Positions 48,679 through 56,882 of a stretch of DNA of 64,000 bases are shown here, piece by piece (positions within the stretch are counted from its first letter, which is position 1; each line of letters starts with the position of its first letter). The stretch is from the NCBI RefSeq assembly GCF_900188345.1, contig NZ_FZOD01000028.1:1-64000 (forward strand), in the 5' to 3' direction. A model generated the notes under the pieces. It was given only the letters and a program-made list of their open reading frames with translations, made no database searches and was not told the origin of the DNA. Source of the DNA: Streptosporangium subroseum. GTDB taxonomy: Bacteria > Actinomycetota > Actinomycetes > Streptosporangiales > Streptosporangiaceae. Made by a program: the position numbers and the translations under genes.

Positions 48679-49203
48679 ATCGAGCCGGGGAGAACCGCTG
48701 TCCGCCAGCCTGCTACATCCCGTGTCCGCGGCTGGGATTTGCCACGAGGTGTCAGTGCGCAGGCCAGAGCGTCATCACGCATCAGGCGCAGGACACTAGG
48801 TGGCCGATGCTGTAGGGCATCACCGGGATGGCGCACGAAAGCGGGGTGAGCTCTCATTGCACGTTTGAGTCCCGCAGCCGAGCCCCGATACCCGTCGGCA
48901 GCGAGGGCTTGCCGTAGCTCGGCTGGGTCAGCGCCCGGTCACAGCGGGCCGGGTGGCGTGCGGCGAGCTGATCCAGATCAGCTACCGGTCTCGGCTCGGT
49001 GGGCGAGGTCGCAACACTGAAGAAGAGCTTGCGGCACATCTCCGAGAAGAAGAAGCAGGCCGACCGCCTGCGCTGGCATGCCGAACACGGGGAGGGAAAA
49101 ACCGGTGCTCTCAGCTGACAGCCGTTATCAGGACGTGCGTGCCACTTGGGGAGTACTGGTCGCATGTTGAGCCCACCGGCGGCGCGTGACAGGCTCGTGC
49201 ACC
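48679..49203. other. Intergenic region without a supportable gene
   Basis: Frames are short or Arg/Pro-rich. A plus-strand frame near 49021-49119 encodes KKSLRHISEKKKQADRLRWH-AEHGEGKT before a TGA; it may be the tail of a lost gene. Nothing else stands out. Confidence 0.35.
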
Positions 49204-49833
49204 ATGATCGATGATTTCGCGAAAGAGTACCTGCACAGCGATCTGCGAGAGATACGCGAGACGATGCTCTGGAAGCTCGACGGGCTCGGCGAGTACGACA
49301 TCCGCCGGCCCCTGACCTCGACGGGTACCAACCTTCTCGGCCTGGTCAAACACCTGGCGATCTGGGAGTCCAGATACTTCGGCGAGGTGTTCGACCGACC
49401 GTTCCCCGAACCTCTGCCCCGGTGGGACGACGCCGGAGAGCGCGGCGCCGACATGTGGGCGACCGAGAACGAGACGCGCGAGGAGATCACCGACCGCTAC
49501 TGTCGCGTCTGGGAGCACTCAGCCGCGACCATAACCGCCCTCGCCATCGACTCCCCTGGATACGTGCCCTGGTGGCCCCGCCCCAACGTGAAGCTGTTCA
49601 ACATCCTGGTCCACATGCTCACCGAGACCAGCCGGCACGCAGGACACGCCGACATCCTGCGCGAACACGTCGACGGTGCGACGGGGACAACAGCCCCACA
49701 CGCGACTCCGCGGCACGACTCGGCCTTCTGGGAAGCCCAGCACACGAAGATCGAGCGAGCCGCCAAAGCGGCCGTCACCGAACTCGGCCAGGAACGTCAG
49801 CCCTTCACGACGCCGCGAGTTCAACCTCAATAG
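49204..49833 (+). CDS. DinB-family (DUF664) protein
   Basis: 209 residues from ATG 49204; a start 6 codons earlier is open. RETMLWKLDGLGEYDIRRPL, TNLLGLVKHLAIWESRYFGE, and later ILVHMLTETSRHAGHADILR contain the three His (GLVKHLA, RHAGHAD) of the DinB/YfiT metal site. DinB-like actinobacterial proteins often use mycothiol or bacillithiol to modify toxins. No operon partner is evident. Confidence 0.83.
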   Translation: MIDDFAKEYLHSDLREIRETMLWKLDGLGEYDIRRPLTSTGTNLLGLVKHLAIWESRYFGEVFDRPFPEPLPRWDDAGERGADMWATENETREEITDRYCRVWEHSAATITALAIDSPGYVPWWPRPNVKLFNILVHMLTETSRHAGHADILREHVDGATGTTAPHATPRHDSAFWEAQHTKIERAAKAAVTELGQERQPFTTPRVQPQ

Positions 49834-50069
49834 TGGGGAAGGCCTTCCCGTCCGACGGCAGCAGCGGTCGGGGAGAGTTGGCCATGGGTGCGCCGCTGCC
49901 CGTGCGAGGGTGAAATCGAGATCCGGTGAGTGGTGCTCGAGCCCAGCCGAGTACGCCGTACTGAGTCCAGAACCCGGGGGACTATCTGCGGACGCAGATC
50001 GCGCACCGATTAGGTTTCCGCGCCGCGCCCGTCTGTACGTGTGAGATCGACTCACGAGAGGCTGGCACG

Positions 50070-50633
50070 ATGCGGAAACTGATCTTCGGCATGAACCTGA
50101 GCCTGGACGGCTACATCGCCGCGCCCGGCGACGACCTCGGCTGGAGCGTACCGAGCGACGAGCTGTTCCAGTGGTGGTCCGACCGTGTGGGGGCGACCGG
50201 CCTGGCGCTGTACGGGCGCAAACTGTGGGAGACGATGAGCTCCCACTGGCCGACCGCCGACCAGCAGCCCGGCGCCACACCGGCGGAGATCGAGTACGCC
50301 CGCCGCTGGCGGGACATGCCGAAGGTGGTGTTCTCCTCGACGACCAGCACGGTCGACTGGAACACCCGCCTGGTCACCGGCGACGCGGTCACCGAGATCA
50401 CCCGGCTCAAGGCCGAGGACGGCGGCCCCATGGACATCGGCGGCGCCACGCTCGCCGGGGCGGCCATGCGGGCCGGGCTGATCGACGAGTACGTGCTGGT
50501 CACCAACCCGGTCCTGGTGGGCGGCGGCACGCCGTTCTTCACGGCGCTGGACAGCCGGGTGAACCTGACCCTGGTGGAGACGCGGACGTTTCCCGGCGGC
50601 GTGATGCTGACCCGATACGAGACGAGGCGATGA
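50070..50633 (+). CDS. Dihydrofolate reductase family (RibD C-terminal fold) protein
   Basis: 187 residues: MRKLIFGMNLSLDGYIAAPG, TGLALYGRKLWETMSSHWPT, then MDIGGATLAGAAMRAGLIDE and NPVLVGGGTPFF. A second RibD-C/DHFR-like protein after 2074-2694, only loosely related. Probably an NADPH reductase of unknown substrate. Preceded by GAGAGG. It is followed by the hairpin 50814-50836. Confidence 0.85.
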   Translation: MRKLIFGMNLSLDGYIAAPGDDLGWSVPSDELFQWWSDRVGATGLALYGRKLWETMSSHWPTADQQPGATPAEIEYARRWRDMPKVVFSSTTSTVDWNTRLVTGDAVTEITRLKAEDGGPMDIGGATLAGAAMRAGLIDEYVLVTNPVLVGGGTPFFTALDSRVNLTLVETRTFPGGVMLTRYETRR

Positions 50634-50813
50634 GCACGGGCCAGATGCTCGGCTCGTGAGGCCGGGTCGAAATCCTTCCTGGCGTGCTCACCGTGACCCT
50701 CGGCTATGAGGGAACCTTCCCCGGCCCCTTCCTTGCGTTCCGAGTGAGCTGTTGACCGACTCGCTGGAGATGAGGACGACGGCGTCGTTGATCATGATGA
50801 TGTTCTTCGGATG

Positions 50814-50836
50814 CCCCGCCGGCAACGCCGGCGGGG
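50814..50836. terminator. Terminator-like hairpin between convergent genes
   Basis: CCCCGCCGGC pairs perfectly with GCCGGCGGGG around AAC. It lies between the DHFR-like gene and the convergent sigma-factor gene. There is no T-run. The rest of 50634-50950 shows no gene. Confidence 0.55.
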
Positions 50837-50950
50837 CGGTGGTGTTCGAGTTGTCGCGTTGATGTTCAGCTGGCCGGGGTGCTCATTGCGCGGTGACTTC
50901 GGTGACGGCGGCCCGTGCGCTGGATTCGTCGACGATGGGGACTTGTCTGA

Positions 50951-51958
50951 TCACAGTGTCGGGGGCAGGCCCAGCCATGGTTTGTCGGTGGCGTCGAATC
51001 CGGTGAGCTCGGCGATCTTCCCGTCGACGATGTGCAGGACCGCGATGGTAAATAGCCGGTACTCCGGGTCGTCGGGGGTGCGGAGATACAGCGCGGCGGC
51101 AGGCATGCGGTTGACCGTCGTGGTGATACAGCGCCAGTCGTCGTGGCCGGGCTGGAAGAGCCCACCGGAGACCCAGCCGTCCACCGCGTCCTTGGCCGTG
51201 ATGACCAAGGTGCCCGCCTCGGGCAGCATCACGAAGCGCAGGTCGTCGCGCAGCAGGGACATCAGCCCGTCGAGGTCGTTGCGCTCATGGGCGTCGATAT
51301 ACGACTTCACCACGCCGCGCTCGTCATCCGACAGCTCGTGGGTGGTAGGGCTCCGCCAGTCGAGGCGGCGGTCGGGTAGCTGCTCGCGCATCGTCACGCG
51401 CGCCCGCTGCAGTGCGCTGGTCACCGATGCGACGGTCAGATCGAGGGCGTCGGCGACCTTCGACGCCGGCCAGCCGAGGACGTCGCGCAGGATGAACACC
51501 GCCCGCTGCCGCGGCGGCAGGTGCTGAACGGCGACGATTAACGCCAGCTCGATTGTCTCCCGCGCCACCACCGATTCCTGCGGGTCCTCGGGGAGCATCC
51601 GGTCGGGGTACGGCTGCAGGTACAGCACCTCGGAGCCGGGGTCCGGCAGCTCGGATGGTATGGGTGTGCGGTCGTTGCGCTTCTCCAGGAAGTCGAGGCA
51701 GGCGTTCGTCGCGATCCGGTACAGCCAGGTCCGCAGCGCGGCATGACCCTTGAACGACTCCCGCTTGTTCCACGCTCGCAGGAACGTCTCCTGCGTCATG
51801 TCCTGGGCGTCCTCGTAGTTCGCGAGCATCCGGTAGCAGTGCACCTGCAGCTCACGGCGGTGGCGCTCCGTGAGGAGTGCGAACCTCGCCGTGTCGTCTG
51901 AGCGGGCCGCCGCGATGAACGTGGCCTCGTCGGCGCCCAGCAGTCTAGCGTCGGTCAT
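50951..51958 (-). CDS. ECF RNA polymerase sigma factor with SnoaL-like C-terminal domain
   Basis: 335 residues from ATG 51958, chosen because AAAGGA sits 9 bases upstream; ATG 51964 and GTG 51976 are also open. Sigma region 2 reads HCYRMLANYEDAQDMTQETF then LRAWNKRESFKGHAALRTWL; region 4 has VQHLPPRQRAVFILRDVLGW and SKVADALDLTVASVTSALQR. A SnoaL/NTF2-like domain follows from about residue 210 (IDAHERNDLDGLMSLLRDDL...FTIAVLHIVDGKIAELTGFD). This is the layout of the TIGR02960-like/ECF41-like group, where the C-terminal domain controls activity instead of an anti-sigma factor. Divergent from a membrane-protein gene. Confidence 0.88.
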   Translation of the reverse strand: MTDARLLGADEATFIAAARSDDTARFALLTERHRRELQVHCYRMLANYEDAQDMTQETFLRAWNKRESFKGHAALRTWLYRIATNACLDFLEKRNDRTPIPSELPDPGSEVLYLQPYPDRMLPEDPQESVVARETIELALIVAVQHLPPRQRAVFILRDVLGWPASKVADALDLTVASVTSALQRARVTMREQLPDRRLDWRSPTTHELSDDERGVVKSYIDAHERNDLDGLMSLLRDDLRFVMLPEAGTLVITAKDAVDGWVSGGLFQPGHDDWRCITTTVNRMPAAALYLRTPDDPEYRLFTIAVLHIVDGKIAELTGFDATDKPWLGLPPTL

Positions 51959-52284
51959 AGTCATCAATCCTTTCACCGGTGCGAGGGGCTACCAGAACTG
52001 ACGACGTGGCGGAGGATTTCTGATCGGTGAATCTGATCGGTGAAGCCGCTGACACCAGGCCGTTCGTCGGGCCGGGTGGGTCGGGTCGATCCAACGGAAC
52101 CACACCAGATGACACCGGCTGACTGAGGGCTGACGGGTAAGGACGGAAGAGGCAGGGATCGGCCGGCCTTCGAGACAGGAAGTTCACCTCTTTGGACCGC
52201 AGGGACATCAGCGGATCCGGCATCCTGTGAAAAGCCTGAGAGGCATTCAGCGCCATCTCAGGATGAGTTCGACATGATTCGGAC

Positions 52285-53310
52285 ATGACCCAAAAGGCGG
52301 CTGATTCGGCGCACCTTGGTCTTGGCACACGATGGAGTACCGCGCGCAAGCTCGCGGGCTATGGGGCGGCCTCGACGATGTCTCTCTATCTTGTCGTCAA
52401 GGTCATCTGGGTTCTCAGCGCCCTCTTGAGCAATGGGCCGAAGGATCCCGGCACCAGCACCGCCGACTGGGTGACTCTCAACATGGTCACAGTGGGGATG
52501 TCAGCGATCGGGGTCGCGCTGGGACTAGCGCTGGCACAGCAATGGGGACGTCGAATCCCCGCCCAGCCGCTGATCTTTCTCGCGTGGACGGGCGCGGGCT
52601 TCCTGATCCCGATGGTGCCGTACATGGTGGTGAGCGCTGTGCTCAGCGCGGCCGGAATCAGCGCTGGCGGCGAGGACGGCGGCACGTCCGGCGGTGGCCA
52701 GGTGATGCCGGCGTGGGAGATGGTCTTCATCTCGGTGGGGTTCGCCGGGATGGCGGTGGGGCTGGCGATCGCTCTGCCGATCTATATGCGGGAGCGCTGG
52801 CCGGACGCATTCGTGGGCCGTCTTGGGAACGACCTGATCACAGTGGCCCCGGCCCGCTCGCCGCGGGACCTGTGCATGGTGCGGGCGGTGCTGGCGGTGA
52901 GTTCGGCGCTGGGACTGTTGTGGCTGTACTGGGCGATCGGCGGGACGCTCGGTTTGGACCTCGCACATCGCGAAATGGACCTGAATGAGCGTTTGCTGAG
53001 CGGCAACTCGGGGATCTGGGCGTTCATCGGCGCTTGGAGCATCTGGGTTGTCACCACCCGTCAGCATGCCGCCCGGCTGCCACTGTGGGTTCCGATGTCC
53101 TTGGCCTTCGCCGCGTCAGGATCGCTTTTCGCCTGGAGCGGCTGGAAACTCTCCATGGCGGTGCTGAGGCCAGGTGGTTACATGCCCCCAGAACACCCTG
53201 TCGTCACGCTGGTCCAACACGCCTTCGCCATCGGCGCGGGTATCGCCATCCTGGCCGGACTCGTGCAGACCTACCGCGACCGCGCCGCCAACCGGTCGAC
53301 ACAGGTATGA
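52285..53310 (+). CDS. Multi-spanning membrane protein of unknown function
   Basis: 341 residues from ATG 52285. About eight hydrophobic segments: STMSLYLVVKVIWVLSALLS, WVTLNMVTVGMSAIGVALGL, LIFLAWTGAGFLIPMVPYMV, VFISVGFAGMAVGLAIALPI, VRAVLAVSSALGLLWLYWAI, then three more. A Gly/Ser-rich loop (SAGGEDGGTSGGGQ) lies between helices 3 and 4. No known transporter motif is seen. It is divergent from the ECF sigma gene and coupled by ATGA to a 39-codon ORF. It may be a target of that sigma factor. Confidence 0.7.
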   Translation: MTQKAADSAHLGLGTRWSTARKLAGYGAASTMSLYLVVKVIWVLSALLSNGPKDPGTSTADWVTLNMVTVGMSAIGVALGLALAQQWGRRIPAQPLIFLAWTGAGFLIPMVPYMVVSAVLSAAGISAGGEDGGTSGGGQVMPAWEMVFISVGFAGMAVGLAIALPIYMRERWPDAFVGRLGNDLITVAPARSPRDLCMVRAVLAVSSALGLLWLYWAIGGTLGLDLAHREMDLNERLLSGNSGIWAFIGAWSIWVVTTRQHAARLPLWVPMSLAFAASGSLFAWSGWKLSMAVLRPGGYMPPEHPVVTLVQHAFAIGAGIAILAGLVQTYRDRAANRSTQV

Positions 53311-53426
53311 GGGTTCGACCCACGGCGCCTGCTGCGACAGCCACCACCCGCCGCTCCGAATGGCTGCGCGTCTACCGGGACACCTGGGGCTTCGTCTCCC
53401 TGGTCCTGCGTCAGACGTCCGACTGA
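53307..53426 (+). CDS. Small ORF coupled to the membrane-protein gene
   Basis: 39 codons starting at the ATGA overlap (53307-53310): MRVRPTAPAATATTRRSEWL-RVYRDTWGFVSLVLRQTSD. The overlap and a coding-like composition suggest it is translated, but it may equally be the start of a truncated gene. No family recognised. Confidence 0.4.
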   Translation: MRVRPTAPAATATTRRSEWLRVYRDTWGFVSLVLRQTSD

Positions 53427-53576
53427 CCCTGGATAAGCCCTGGTATCCAAGCTCAATCTCGACAGCTCGCAGCGTGCCGTGAGCACGGGTGTGCCTTCCC
53501 GGTCGGCGCTGCGAACGCCGGCCTACTCGGTGACCATCAAAGGCTCATTCGGGAAGGTACGCCCTCCCTGTGCCTC

Positions 53577-54290
53577 TCAGGGTTGATCCACAAGTCTTGA
53601 GCATTGCTCGCCGGTCAGTTCAGCGGCGGTCTGGGTGAGGTGCCGGGCCAGTACCTCGGCCGCGGTGTCGGCGTCGCGGGCCAGCGCCGCCTCCTCCAAC
53701 TGACGGTGCTCACCGGCGCCGTCCCGGCCGGGGGCGCGGTGTCCCGAGAAGCGGCGGGCCAGCTCGCTCGCGGTCCACATCCGGTCGAAGGTCTCCAGCA
53801 GGACAGGGTTGCCGCAGCCCTCCAGCAGGGTGCGGTGGAAGACCCGGTGGGCTTCGGCCCATGCGTCGCTGTAGTACTCGCCCTCCTGTGGCACGTGCGT
53901 CGGGGTACGGGCCAGGCGGTGGTGGGCGGCGCGCACGCGGGCCTCCCAATCGACGTCGCCGTGCTCGATGGACATGCGTAGCACGACCGGCTCGATGGTC
54001 CGGCGGGCCTCGGCGATCTCCTGCCAGCGGCGGTCGGAGAAGGCCGGGACGGCAAAACCGCGGTTGGGCAGCCGGTCGGCCAGGCCCTCGCCGACCACCC
54101 GCACGAGTGCCTCGCGCACGACGGCCAGGCTCACGCCCTGCTGTTTGGCGAGGTCCTGCGGTTTGAGGGCGGCGCCGGGGGCGTAGTCCCCGTGCATGAT
54201 CGCGTCTCGCAGGTGCGCGTAGACCTGCTCGGAGAGCATCTGCTTGCCCGGCGAGGTTGAGGAGTGGGTCGTCTGGGTCATGTCGGACAT
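53577..54290 (-). CDS. GntR-family regulator (FadR/FCD-type)
   Basis: About 237 residues; ATGs at 54293, 54290 and 54281 are all possible and none has a clear ribosome site. The GntR winged helix reads LSEQVYAHLRDAIMHGDYAP, then LKPQDLAKQQGVSLAVVREA and LVRVVGEGLADRLPNRGFAV. The FCD ligand domain contains RRTIEPVVLRMSIEHGDVDW, HRVFHRTLLEGCGNPVLLET and LARHLTQTAAELTG, with His residues typical of its metal site. Divergent from the PEBP-DtxR pair; the palindrome at 54308-54319 is a likely operator. Confidence 0.87.
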   Translation of the reverse strand: MSDMTQTTHSSTSPGKQMLSEQVYAHLRDAIMHGDYAPGAALKPQDLAKQQGVSLAVVREALVRVVGEGLADRLPNRGFAVPAFSDRRWQEIAEARRTIEPVVLRMSIEHGDVDWEARVRAAHHRLARTPTHVPQEGEYYSDAWAEAHRVFHRTLLEGCGNPVLLETFDRMWTASELARRFSGHRAPGRDGAGEHRQLEEAALARDADTAAEVLARHLTQTAAELTGEQCSRLVDQP

Positions 54291-54307
54291 CATAGACGAT
54301 CGATTTG

Positions 54308-54319
54308 ATAATCGATTAT
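54308..54319. promoter_or_regulatory. GntR-type operator in the divergent promoter region
   Basis: ATAATCGATTAT is a perfect 12-bp palindrome in an AT-rich stretch between the GntR start and the PEBP gene, with related TCGAT half-sites on both sides (54299-54303, 54330-54335). It lies next to the GntR ATG cluster. Confidence 0.5.
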
Positions 54320-54432
54320 TTGTGTTATGGTCGATTAATGGCGGACGAAAGAGGGCGACACACCCGTGCTTGCGGCCCTCCGTCGACCGCATCACCACCA
54401 CCCCCGGTACGACATGAAAGGAACGACGCGAT

Positions 54433-54966
54433 ATGAGCGCCAACGACCCCTTCGCCCGTCTTCCCAAGGCGGCGTCCTTCACCGCGACAAGCACCACCGT
54501 CACCGATGGTGCTCCCTGGGCACCGGAACAGTTCTCCTCCGGCGTCCCCGGCGGCAAGGACCTCTCCCCTCAGCTGTCGTGGAGCGGTGCCCCGGAGGGC
54601 ACCAAGAGTTATGCCATCACCGTCTATGACCCCGACGCCCCCACCGGGTCGGGGTTTTGGCACTGGGCGGTCGCCGACATCCCCGCCACTGTCACCGAGC
54701 TGCCCGAGGGTGCCGGCGACGACACCGGCTCAGGTCTACCCGAAGGCGCCTTCCAACTGCCCAACGACGCCCGCGCGGCCCGCTTCATCGGCGCCGCCCC
54801 GCCGGCCGGGCACGGCCTGCACCGCTACTTCATCGTGGTGCACGCCCTCGATGTCGAGACCATCGGCGTCCCGGCCGACGCCACCCCGGCCGTCCTCGGT
54901 TTCACCATGGCCGGCCACATCCTCGGCCGCGCGGTCCTGACCGCCACCGCCGAAACCTCCGCCTGA
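54433..54966 (+). CDS. YbhB/YbcL (PEBP) family protein
   Basis: 177 residues: EQFSSGVPGGKDLSPQLSWS, then GAPEGTKSYAITVYDPDAPT-GSGFWHW and HGLHRYFIVVHALDVE. The DPDAPT and GxxHxY motifs form the anion-binding pocket of phosphatidylethanolamine-binding proteins (Raf-kinase-inhibitor-like). Role in bacteria is unclear. The DtxR gene begins only 8 bases after its stop, so they form one operon. Confidence 0.88.
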   Translation: MSANDPFARLPKAASFTATSTTVTDGAPWAPEQFSSGVPGGKDLSPQLSWSGAPEGTKSYAITVYDPDAPTGSGFWHWAVADIPATVTELPEGAGDDTGSGLPEGAFQLPNDARAARFIGAAPPAGHGLHRYFIVVHALDVETIGVPADATPAVLGFTMAGHILGRAVLTATAETSA

Positions 54967-54974
54967 CGGGCAAC

Positions 54975-55667
54975 ATGTCCCAGCTCATCGACACCACCGA
55001 GATGTATCTCCGCACCATCCTGGAGCTCGCGGAGGAAGGCATGGTCCCCATGCGCGCCCGTATCGCCGAGCACCTGCACCAGAGCGGCCCCACCGTCAGC
55101 CAGACCGTCGCCCGCATGGAGCGCGACGGTCTGCTGCACGTCGCCAGCGACCGGCACCTGGAGTTGACGGAGGAGGGCCGGCGGATCGCCACACGGGTGA
55201 TGCGCAAGCACCGGCTCGCCGAGTGCCTGCTCGTCGACGTGATCGGGCTGGAGTGGGAGCAGGCTCACACCGAAGCCTGCCGCTGGGAGCACGTGATGAG
55301 CGAGGCCGTCGAACGCCGCGTCCTGGAGTTGCTGCGGCACCCGACACAGTCGCCCTACGGCAACCCGATCCCGGGCCTGGAGGAGCTCGGCGAGAACAGC
55401 ATCACCGATCCGTTCCCCGACGAGAGCACGGTCAGTCTCAGAGACCTTAAGCCCGGGCTCAACGGCACGAGCGTGGTCGTGCGGCGCATCGGGGAGCCGA
55501 TCCAGACCGACCTTCGGCTGATGTACACCCTGCGGCACGCCGGAGTACAGCCCGGCGCCGTCGTGAGCGTGACATCGTCGCCGGGCGGCGTGACGGTCGG
55601 CAGCGGCGGGGAGACTGCCGAACTTCCTGCTCAGAGCGCTGCGCACGTCTTCGTGGCCAGGCGCTGA
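54975..55667 (+). CDS. DtxR/IdeR-type iron-dependent repressor
   Basis: 230 residues. The N-terminal winged helix (TTEMYLRTILELAEEGMVPM, IAEHLHQSGPTVSQTVARME) leads to the dimerisation domain with metal ligands Met10 (TEMYL) and the Cys102-Glu105-His106 set (EACRWEHVMS), matching DtxR numbering exactly; His79 and His98 equivalents are in RKHRLAE and AHTEAC. A C-terminal SH3-like domain follows (VSLRDLKPGLNGTSVVVRRI). It would repress iron-uptake genes when Fe2+ is abundant. It lacks a nearby siderophore gene here. Confidence 0.92.
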   Translation: MSQLIDTTEMYLRTILELAEEGMVPMRARIAEHLHQSGPTVSQTVARMERDGLLHVASDRHLELTEEGRRIATRVMRKHRLAECLLVDVIGLEWEQAHTEACRWEHVMSEAVERRVLELLRHPTQSPYGNPIPGLEELGENSITDPFPDESTVSLRDLKPGLNGTSVVVRRIGEPIQTDLRLMYTLRHAGVQPGAVVSVTSSPGGVTVGSGGETAELPAQSAAHVFVARR

Positions 55668-55709
55668 GCCCAGCCGGACGCCAGCCCATTGTCATGGCTC
55701 GTCCAAGCA

Positions 55710-55753
55710 CGAGGGTGGCTCCCGGCCCCGATCGGGGCCGGGAGCCACCCTCG
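55710..55753 (+). terminator. Strong terminator hairpin after dtxR
   Basis: Two perfectly complementary 22-base arms meet at GA/TC. It starts about 40 bases after the DtxR stop. A smaller hairpin, CCCCGCG-ATGTCAT-CGCGGGG, follows at 55764-55784. Confidence 0.65.
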
Positions 55754-55944
55754 TTGCGGCACCCCGCGATGTCATCGCGGGGAGAGATCACCAGAAAATA
55801 CACCGATTCCATCTGATTCGTCGTGCGCATCACCGCAGGTAGCGGCCTCAACCGCTACCCACCGTTCCAATCCTCCTCACAGGCCACCGTAACGGCGTCC
55901 TTTTCCCGAACATGTCCCCAGCCGCCAACTAGCGGTGCGGTCCT

Positions 55945-56028
55945 GTTCTCGGAAGTGCCGAGCTGAGGTTTCGCCTCTCAGCCGTGCGTGTTCTCGGAAG
56001 TCATGGCCGTCTCCGCTTCCGAGAACAC
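55945..56028. repeat. GTTCTCGGAAG repeat cluster with inverted copy
   Basis: GTTCTCGGAAG occurs directly at 55945-55955 and 55990-56000 and inverted at 56016-56026. GTGTTCTCGGAAG (55988-56000) and CTTCCGAGAACAC (56016-56028) form a 13-bp stem with a 15-base loop; between the direct copies lies another small hairpin (GCTGAG..CTCAGC). It could be a recombination site, an IS end or a structured RNA. The sequence between 55668 and 56136 shows no other gene. Confidence 0.5.
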
Positions 56029-56136
56029 GATCTTCTCGGCAGCTCGGTGACCTGCGCGGATCGGCTTACCTTGGAGCTGAGGCCGCGTTCGGGAGGAGGA
56101 CGCCAAGACCGAGTTGCCGAGGCGCGGCCGCGTCTG

Positions 56137-56270
56137 GTGATCCGCCCGCTGCTGTTGCGCTTTGCGACGGTCGTCGGCTCCTCGGCGAGCTTCTATCTGC
56201 TGCTGTCAGTCGTCCCGGCGTACGCGCAGAGTGCGCCGGGCGGGGGCAGCGACAAGGCAGGCCTGGTCTC
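56137..56270 (+). pseudogene. MFS transporter N-terminal scrap
   Basis: VIRPLLLRFATVVGSSASFY-LLLSVVPAYAQSAPGGGSDK resembles the first helix of MFS drug exporters (RPLLLRFLTVxGSSxSFYLLLSVVPLYA). It ends after about 45 residues where the MerR gene begins on the other strand. Confidence 0.45.
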
Positions 56271-56283
56271 CGCTGTGCCATGG

Positions 56284-56748
56284 TCACATGGTGATGAGCG
56301 TGGCTGACGCAACGAGAGCCTCAGTCGGGCCAGGTGCAGTCCGCGTTGCGTCGGCAGGGTTGTACGGCGCCCAGGCGGGCTCACGGAGGGCAGGGCAGTG
56401 TTCGGGAGTTGGATGGTTCGCGATGTCGATCATGCGGTCGAGAGCGTCGCGTGCGGCAGCAAGGTCGGCCATGGCGGCGGTGATGCGGTTGCGCTCCGAT
56501 GCCAGCAGCTCGAAGGCCTTGGGGGAGGCGTGCCCGGTATCGACGCAGGGCAGCAGTTGCAGGATGGTCCGGCTGGGCAGGCCGGCGGTGAAGAACTGCT
56601 GGATCAGCCGGACACGTTCGACGGCTGACTCGGGGTAGGTTCGCTGGCCGCTGGGGGTGCGTTCCGAGGTGAGCAGACCCTGCTCTTCGTAGTACCGGAG
56701 AGCTCTGGTGCTGACCCCCGCCTGGTGTGCGATCTCGCCTATCCGCAT
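56284..56748 (-). CDS. MerR-family regulator
   Basis: 154 residues from ATG 56748 (AGAGGAAG upstream); an extension to 56802 is open but lacks family content. MRIGEIAHQAGVSTRALRYY-EEQGLLTSERTPSG is the classic MerR helix-turn-helix. A coiled coil and CVDTGHASPKAFELLASERN follow; the last Cys (PEHCPALREP) might matter for effector binding. Divergent from an SDR gene, whose promoter has the 19-base spacer that MerR proteins re-shape. Confidence 0.88.
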   Translation of the reverse strand: MRIGEIAHQAGVSTRALRYYEEQGLLTSERTPSGQRTYPESAVERVRLIQQFFTAGLPSRTILQLLPCVDTGHASPKAFELLASERNRITAAMADLAAARDALDRMIDIANHPTPEHCPALREPAWAPYNPADATRTAPGPTEALVASATLITM

Positions 56749-56786
56749 CTGCGTCTTCCTCTGATTCCGGCTTCGCGGTTCTCGAC

Positions 56787-56817
56787 TTGACCCTGACGTC
56801 AATGTGAGGTTTTAGGG
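56787..56817 (+). promoter_or_regulatory. MerR-type promoter of the SDR gene (19-bp spacer)
   Basis: TTGACC (56787-56792) and TTAGGG (56812-56817) are 19 bases apart, longer than normal and typical of MerR-activated promoters. An ACCCT...AGGGT dyad brackets the spacer. The SDR ATG is about 65 bases downstream. Confidence 0.6.
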
Positions 56818-56882
56818 TAGCCGATGCCGGGCCGGATGCGGCCCGCCGAACCCGAGAGATCTACGCAGGAAGCAAGGAACCC

